From: Pseudarthrobacter sp. MM222
GTDB lineage: Bacteria; Actinomycetota; Actinomycetes; Actinomycetales; Micrococcaceae
NCBI RefSeq assembly: GCF_947090775.1
Contig: NZ_OX352321.1
Span: forward strand, 930,001 to 994,000
Reading direction: 5' to 3'
DNA length: 64,000 nt
Shown one piece after another: positions 59,963 to 64,000 of this stretch (its first letter is position 1; each line of letters begins with the position of its first letter). The notes under the pieces are model-generated. The model saw only the letters and a list, made by a program, of their open reading frames with translations, was not told the DNA's origin and did not search any database. The translations under genes were made by a program, and so were the position numbers.

Positions 59963-61072
59963 TCAAAACCCCAGTGATTGTTGTGGCGGGTGGATCGCGC
60001 GCCGGACGGCGGGTGGCAAGCCGAGCACCAGCGCGCTTTGTCCGGTATCCTCTTCGAGCACGTCGTCCTCGTCCTCCTCCTCCGGAAGGATGACCTGCAT
60101 GGCGGAAGCCCAGCTGCCGTAGTGACGGATGATTTCCACCGCGGAAGGCCGGTCGTTCCTCATGGACGCTTCGGAGAAGACCCACCGGTCGTAGGTGGCA
60201 ATGCTCATGGGATGTTCAAAACCCATGCATTCCTCCGTGAAACCGTCGAGCGCATCAAAGAAGTCGTTGTCGGTAAATCTGGACTCGGAACCTGGCAGGC
60301 TCAGCCCGGCCGCCCGCAGTGCGGCGTCCCAGAAGCCATAACCGTAACGGCGTAGCAGTACGGATCCCGGCACCGGCCACTGGCCATCCGCGGCAACTCT
60401 GGTGTTTCCCAGGCGCGAAGAAACCGCCGCCGCCGTCTTCGTATAGTCCGCATAGGAGATGGCCCGCAATGCCCTGGCGCGGATGGCGAGCTTCGTAGTT
60501 TCCGCCACGGCGGCGAACTCCGCCAGGCGCCGCGGCGGAAAGCTGGGCTGCATGAGTGACCGAAGCGCGGCCAATTCCTCGATCGGCATGGTGCCGAGCG
60601 CCAGCTGATAGTCCGGTTCGATTCCGTGGTGTTTGCCCGCCACGTACAAGAGACTGAGCTTGTCGCCCAAGGTTCTTGGAGGCAGGGCCCTCTCCGTCCG
60701 CTCGGAAGCGACTCCGGGAATGTTCACGAGCTCGACGCCGACCTCCACGTCGATGGCCGTCTGCAGCGCTTTCAAGACCTTCGGCGTATCAGACCAGGCA
60801 ATCCCGGCGCCGGCCAGCCGGTACAACAGGACGCGGTTCTTGTAGAGAACCTCGTCCGTGGCCAGGCTCCGGCGTCTGACGGATCTCGCGCGCTGTAGCT
60901 CGTGGTGGCTGGCTGGTTGCGTGGCCAAGAAATTGCAGAGTTCGTCGACCGTGCAACCCAAATCGGCGGCGATGGCGCGGAGAGGTTCACCGGCCGCATA
61001 TGCGTCGTCCGCTGGTTCACTGCGCATGACGGCGTCACGCTGTTCCCGACTGAGTTCAGGAGCTGTAGTCAT
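59963..61072 (-). CDS. HNR-repeat DNA-binding protein, short paralogue
   Basis: 369 aa from the ATG at 61072 (AGGAA 9 bases upstream). An N-terminal helix-turn-helix (AGEPLRAIAADLGCTVDELC, residues 28-47) is followed by the block shared with its neighbour (LSLLYVAGKHHGIEPDYQLA, ISYADYTKTAAAVSS). Two HNR-like units occur at 231-256 (QWPVPGSVLLRRYGYGFWDA) and 307-329 (RPSAVEIIRHYGSWASAM). It ends in an acidic tail without the TY-Chap-like domain. The two HNR genes are almost contiguous and lie directly after the helicase-sigma gene (90 bases), suggesting one transcription unit. Confidence 0.72.
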   Translation of the reverse strand: MTTAPELSREQRDAVMRSEPADDAYAAGEPLRAIAADLGCTVDELCNFLATQPASHHELQRARSVRRRSLATDEVLYKNRVLLYRLAGAGIAWSDTPKVLKALQTAIDVEVGVELVNIPGVASERTERALPPRTLGDKLSLLYVAGKHHGIEPDYQLALGTMPIEELAALRSLMQPSFPPRRLAEFAAVAETTKLAIRARALRAISYADYTKTAAAVSSRLGNTRVAADGQWPVPGSVLLRRYGYGFWDAALRAAGLSLPGSESRFTDNDFFDALDGFTEECMGFEHPMSIATYDRWVFSEASMRNDRPSAVEIIRHYGSWASAMQVILPEEEDEDDVLEEDTGQSALVLGLPPAVRRAIHPPQQSLGF

Positions 61073-61162
61073 GGTCACATTCCTACCAGTAGTAGCCGAC
61101 ATTGCCCGGCAGTGATGATGTTTGGCCGCGCGGCCACGGCGCATTACAGCCGAAGACACCGC

Positions 61163-63694
61163 TTAGTCGCTCTCTGCAGTGGCCACTGCCGTCTCGGGTG
61201 TTTTCGAGTGCACCGAGTCGTAGCCGTCAAACATGAATTGTCGCAACACCTCGGATCGAGATGGATGGCAGAGCTTCTTCATCGTCTTTGCTTCGATCTG
61301 CCGGATGCGCTCCCGGGTGACGCCATACACCTGGCCGATTGCGTCCAAGGTCTTTTCCTGGCCATCGGTCATTCCGAAGCGCATCGCGATGATGCCGGCC
61401 TCCCGTTCCTCCAGTGTGTCCAGAACAGCATGCACCTGCTCTTTCATAAGTTGCTGAAAGAGCGAGTCCGTCACATCCAGGTCAAACGGATCGGCCAGCT
61501 GTTCGGCCAGCGCTTCGGAGCCTCCCCTGCCATCGGGCACTTGCATATCCAGCGAGTAGATCGCTTTGTCCAACGTCAGAAGATATTCGACCTTTTCGGT
61601 TGAACTGTCCGTGAGCTGGGCAAGATCTTCATTCGTGCACGAGGACCCATTCATTGCAGCAGTTCGTTGCGCCGACTGCAGCTTTTGGAGCTGCTCGACC
61701 ATGTGGACGGGCAAGCGGATAAGACGTGCCTGATCAGCCAAGGCCCTCGTGATGGCTTGGCGGATCCACCACGTCGCATAGGTGGAGAACTTGAAGCCTT
61801 TGGTGAAATCGAATTTGCAGACAGCCCTGTGCAGTCCCAAGTTGCCTTCCTGGATCAAGTCCAGGAAGGCAAGGCCCCTGTTGGAGTAGTGTTTGGCGAT
61901 CGAAACCACCAGTCGCAGGTTTGAGTTCAGCAGAGTGTCAGCCGCTCGTTTTCCCAGCAGAACGAGAAACTCAAGTTCACGGATTTCCCGTCGCGGGCGC
62001 GTCGAACCCTTATCGGCGAGGAGATGCTCCGCAAAAACCCCGGCCTCGATCTCCTGCGCCAGCTCCACTTCCTGCTCTGCCGTCAGCAATTCGTAGCGGC
62101 CAAGCCGCCGGAGGTAGTCCGCGACGGCGTCGTCGGTGACACTCTCGCTGCCGGCAAGCTGTTCAGGCCACTCATCGTCTTCCAAGTCGAAACCTACAGG
62201 CTTGGCATCATCTTCGGGTTCTTCAAGTGGCGGCTCGGGCAACGCCTGGGTTTGCTCCACAACAGCGATCGGATCTGCCTCAGCGATTGGCTGAAGCTCG
62301 GGTTTGGGCTCGGCCACGACGTGGTGGAGAAAGCTCCGCAACCGGTCCAAGTCGGTCCTGATGTCGAAGAACTCGACCTTGCGGGCGAACGGAAGCACCC
62401 GGCCCAGAAACTCTTCGCCCTGGACATTGGGGTCCTCGACCGTGTCTTTCGAGTACAGGACAACGAGACGCCCGACGCGACCGTCGGCCTTCTTGCGGAT
62501 GACGCGTCCCAGACGCTGGACCATCTGTCGCTGGCTGCGATTGGCCGCGACGATGATGCCGAGGTCAGCTTCCGGCACGTCGATGCCTTCATCGAGCAGT
62601 CTCGGCGCGGCCAGGATCTGCGAAGTACCGTTGCGGAATTCCTCCATGCCCTGCCGGCGTTCATCCTTGGCCATCCCGCTGAAGATCGCAGAAGCCTTGG
62701 AACCCATCGCCGTGTACAGCTCCTGGGCACGCCTCGCAGATTCTTGAGTTTGGGTGAACACCAGCGTGCCGCGAGACTGGTCGACTGTCTCCTTGAGGGC
62801 TGCCAAAGCGTGGTATTTGGTCCGGGCTTCTGCCAGCAAGGTGAGCCTGGACGCCATCGCCCGCATGTACTTTCGCGCAATCGTCGATTCCCGAGTGGTG
62901 GAGTCTGACCCGGCGAGGGAGGCGACTGCCGCAATGAACCGGTGGAACGGACGCCGGGGGATTCCGGCGTAGGTCTCCAGGTTGCGCGCCGCTTCCAGCA
63001 TTGTGTTCGAGAGATCGTCGTAGTTGATTCTCTCCGTCGGCGTGAGTTCAACACCGACGAGGGCGATGTCGAACGGTGCGATGACATTGTCTTTCAGCGC
63101 GCGGTCGTACCAAAGCTTGTAGACGACTCCGCCGAAATATGGCGACAAGACAGTCTCGTGCTCTCCGTCCGACCGCTCGTAGGTGGCGGTCAGTCCGAGC
63201 CGCCATGCGAATCCCTCTTGAAGAGCCCCTGTGAACATGGGAGCGGCGTAGCGGTGGCATTCGTCCGCGATGATTAGCCCGGCCTTGTGGCTCCGCAGTG
63301 TCTCGCGGTTGGACGCCGAGTGGACTATGGCCACCAGGATGTCCACCTGGTCAAGTGAATCTGTGCGACCATCGCCGAGCGCGCCCCGGCGGGCCTGGGG
63401 GAGGTCGCGCTGGATAGAGGACAGCCATTGACGCTGGAGCTCGGCGGTGGGGACGAGAATCAATACCTTGATTCCCTGGCGGACGGCTTCAAATGCAGCA
63501 GCGATCCCGACGCGGGTTTTGCCCGATCCGGTGACGGCCTCCACCACCCCACGCCGAGCATTCGAGTGCCAGGCCTTCAGCGCTTCCTGTTGCCACGAGT
63601 ACAAGAATGCGTAGTCGTAAGAAGTTGGAACAGAGGCGGCCGAGGCAGGCTCGGAGTCCGTCCCATTCATTACCTCCTGGATCAGGTCAGTCAT
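61163..63694 (-). CDS. XPB-like SF2 helicase fused to a complete RpoD-type sigma-70 factor
   Basis: 843 aa in one uninterrupted frame. Residues about 25-460 are an SF2 helicase: AVTGSGKTRVGIAA (motif I, residues 53-60), LVPTAELQRQW (Ia), IIADECHRYAAP (DECH box, 144-147), LGLTATYERSD (III), TLVFTQTQES (IV), LLDEGIDVPEADL (V) and QRLGRVIRKK (VI). An acidic Pro/Glu-rich linker (about 460-505) leads into a full sigma factor: region 1.2 LLTAEQEVELAQEIEAG, 2.1-2.4 NLRLVVSIAKHY to STYATWWIRQAITRALADQA with the Trp pair at 642-643, region 3, and 4.2 GVTRERIRQIEAKTMKKL. Both halves keep all key residues. The start at 63694 follows GGGGGATGAA, as in the stand-alone paralogue. Confidence 0.93.
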   Translation of the reverse strand: MTDLIQEVMNGTDSEPASAASVPTSYDYAFLYSWQQEALKAWHSNARRGVVEAVTGSGKTRVGIAAAFEAVRQGIKVLILVPTAELQRQWLSSIQRDLPQARRGALGDGRTDSLDQVDILVAIVHSASNRETLRSHKAGLIIADECHRYAAPMFTGALQEGFAWRLGLTATYERSDGEHETVLSPYFGGVVYKLWYDRALKDNVIAPFDIALVGVELTPTERINYDDLSNTMLEAARNLETYAGIPRRPFHRFIAAVASLAGSDSTTRESTIARKYMRAMASRLTLLAEARTKYHALAALKETVDQSRGTLVFTQTQESARRAQELYTAMGSKASAIFSGMAKDERRQGMEEFRNGTSQILAAPRLLDEGIDVPEADLGIIVAANRSQRQMVQRLGRVIRKKADGRVGRLVVLYSKDTVEDPNVQGEEFLGRVLPFARKVEFFDIRTDLDRLRSFLHHVVAEPKPELQPIAEADPIAVVEQTQALPEPPLEEPEDDAKPVGFDLEDDEWPEQLAGSESVTDDAVADYLRRLGRYELLTAEQEVELAQEIEAGVFAEHLLADKGSTRPRREIRELEFLVLLGKRAADTLLNSNLRLVVSIAKHYSNRGLAFLDLIQEGNLGLHRAVCKFDFTKGFKFSTYATWWIRQAITRALADQARLIRLPVHMVEQLQKLQSAQRTAAMNGSSCTNEDLAQLTDSSTEKVEYLLTLDKAIYSLDMQVPDGRGGSEALAEQLADPFDLDVTDSLFQQLMKEQVHAVLDTLEEREAGIIAMRFGMTDGQEKTLDAIGQVYGVTRERIRQIEAKTMKKLCHPSRSEVLRQFMFDGYDSVHSKTPETAVATAESD

Positions 63695-63755
63695 TTCATC
63701 CCCCATTTGGACTGTTCAAGCTCTTGAACGCAGACTACTTGGCCGGTGTGACACT
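63695..63755 (-). promoter_or_regulatory. Leader of the helicase-sigma gene, shared with the stand-alone sigma gene
   Basis: Almost identical to 22645-22704. It contains a perfect 14-base palindrome TTCAAGCTCTTGAA (63715-63728), one base off in the other copy, and a TAGTCT -10-like hexamer at 63732-63737 on the minus strand, overlapping the stop codon of the upstream phosphatase-like gene. A candidate common promoter/operator, possibly read by these sigma factors themselves. Confidence 0.7.
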
Positions 63756-64000
63756 ATTCACTCCGTTCGCCGGCACCGCGCCGAGCGACCGAAGAAACAG
63801 CGGGTTTGGGTTCGCTCCGGGCAGTACGCGCTTCACGTCCTCCAGTGCTTCCAGCGGCGTAATCCCGGCAACCTGCGCTCCATACAGCGCAGCCACTGTC
63901 GGCGTCCGTGACTCGGCCCGCACGCAGTGCAACAGCACCGTCCTGCCCTCCGAGCGGAAGTGTTCGACGGCGCCTGCCGCGTCTTGCAGCACGAACGCGG
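63735..64000 (-). CDS. Dual-specificity/tyrosine phosphatase-like protein, C-terminal part (runs off the right edge)
   Basis: The last 88 codons of a gene starting outside the window. LLHCVRAESRTPTVAALYG is the cysteine phosphatase P-loop (HCx5R) with its following helix; GITPLEALEDVKRVLP belongs to the usual closing helices. It would dephosphorylate protein or a small molecule. Its stop lies 41 bases upstream of the helicase-sigma start and within the shared leader, so co-transcription is possible. Confidence 0.82.
   Translation of the reverse strand, partial: AFVLQDAAGAVEHFRSEGRTVLLHCVRAESRTPTVAALYGAQVAGITPLEALEDVKRVLPGANPNPLFLRSLGAVPANGVNSVTPAK

Noticed and set aside
61163..63694. Possibility that the helicase-sigma gene is two genes joined by sequence error
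   Set aside because: The linker is in frame and of plausible acidic Pro/Glu composition, the sigma half has no ribosome site and no start codon at its natural N terminus, and both halves are intact. A resequencing check remains worthwhile.
1..64000. tRNA, rRNA, CRISPR arrays, integrase or insertion-sequence genes
   Set aside because: None could be recognised on either strand by reading; the island borders therefore cannot be tied to a known integration mechanism.

Overview
The window is high-GC DNA with actinobacterial gene families, TAT/lipobox substrate-binding proteins, frequent GTG/TTG starts and hairpin terminators. It looks like chromosome from the Micrococcaceae (Arthrobacter / Pseudarthrobacter / Paenarthrobacter type); this is inferred from gene content only. 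I see no rRNA, tRNA, CRISPR array, integrase or transposase.

1-15 kb: after a SnoaL-like fragment and an AlkD-like gene comes a minus-strand catabolic cluster (DeoR regulator, SDR, four-Asp-box sialidase-like protein, HpcH/HpaI aldolase, aldo/keto reductase, five-gene Dpp/Opp-type ABC importer). It is divergent from an in-frame fusion of a four-carbon acid-sugar kinase with a PdxA2-type dehydrogenase. Together they suggest uptake and breakdown of an acid sugar or acid-sugar-containing oligosaccharide. A secreted glycerophosphodiesterase follows. 15-22 kb: Fe-alcohol dehydrogenase, succinate-semialdehyde-type dehydrogenase and an MHS-family transporter behind a GAF/PucR regulator, a plausible 4-hydroxybutyrate route.

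21.6-33 kb: an unusual stand-alone sigma-70 factor, then assorted housekeeping and stress genes (SRPBCC, PhzF, PepSY, ArsR-SRPBCC, K+ channel, LmeA-like, MFS, M20 peptidase). A scarred zone at 30.1-31.9 kb holds four gene remnants. 32-39 kb: methyltransferase, then a ThDP enzyme, Lrp regulator, HisC-like aminotransferase and amino-acid permease that probably form an amino-acid catabolic unit. 38.7-45 kb: LacI-controlled alpha-glucoside ABC importer plus GH13 alpha-glucosidase. 45-47 kb: lipid kinase, a small GSYVT-repeat protein with a very strong terminator, and a duplicated LacI fragment.

47-64 kb is an accessory island of DNA-processing genes: a lipase-like protein with a Gly/Ala-rich membrane segment, a zinc-ribbon protein and its broken copy, an AddA-like helicase-nuclease, an AddB-like nuclease, a DUF6308-like protein, a NERD-domain UvrD-type helicase, two paralogous HNR-repeat DNA-binding proteins and, most striking, one continuous gene encoding an XPB-like SF2 helicase fused to a complete RpoD-type sigma factor. 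The stand-alone sigma at 21.6-22.6 kb is a paralogue of the sigma half. It shares the same N-terminal start motif and an almost identical upstream leader, but lacks the helicase and has lost the region 2.3 tryptophan pair used for promoter melting. This sigma pair, with the HNR proteins, is the best candidate here for an undescribed system: RNA polymerase programmed by a sigma factor that carries its own DNA translocase.
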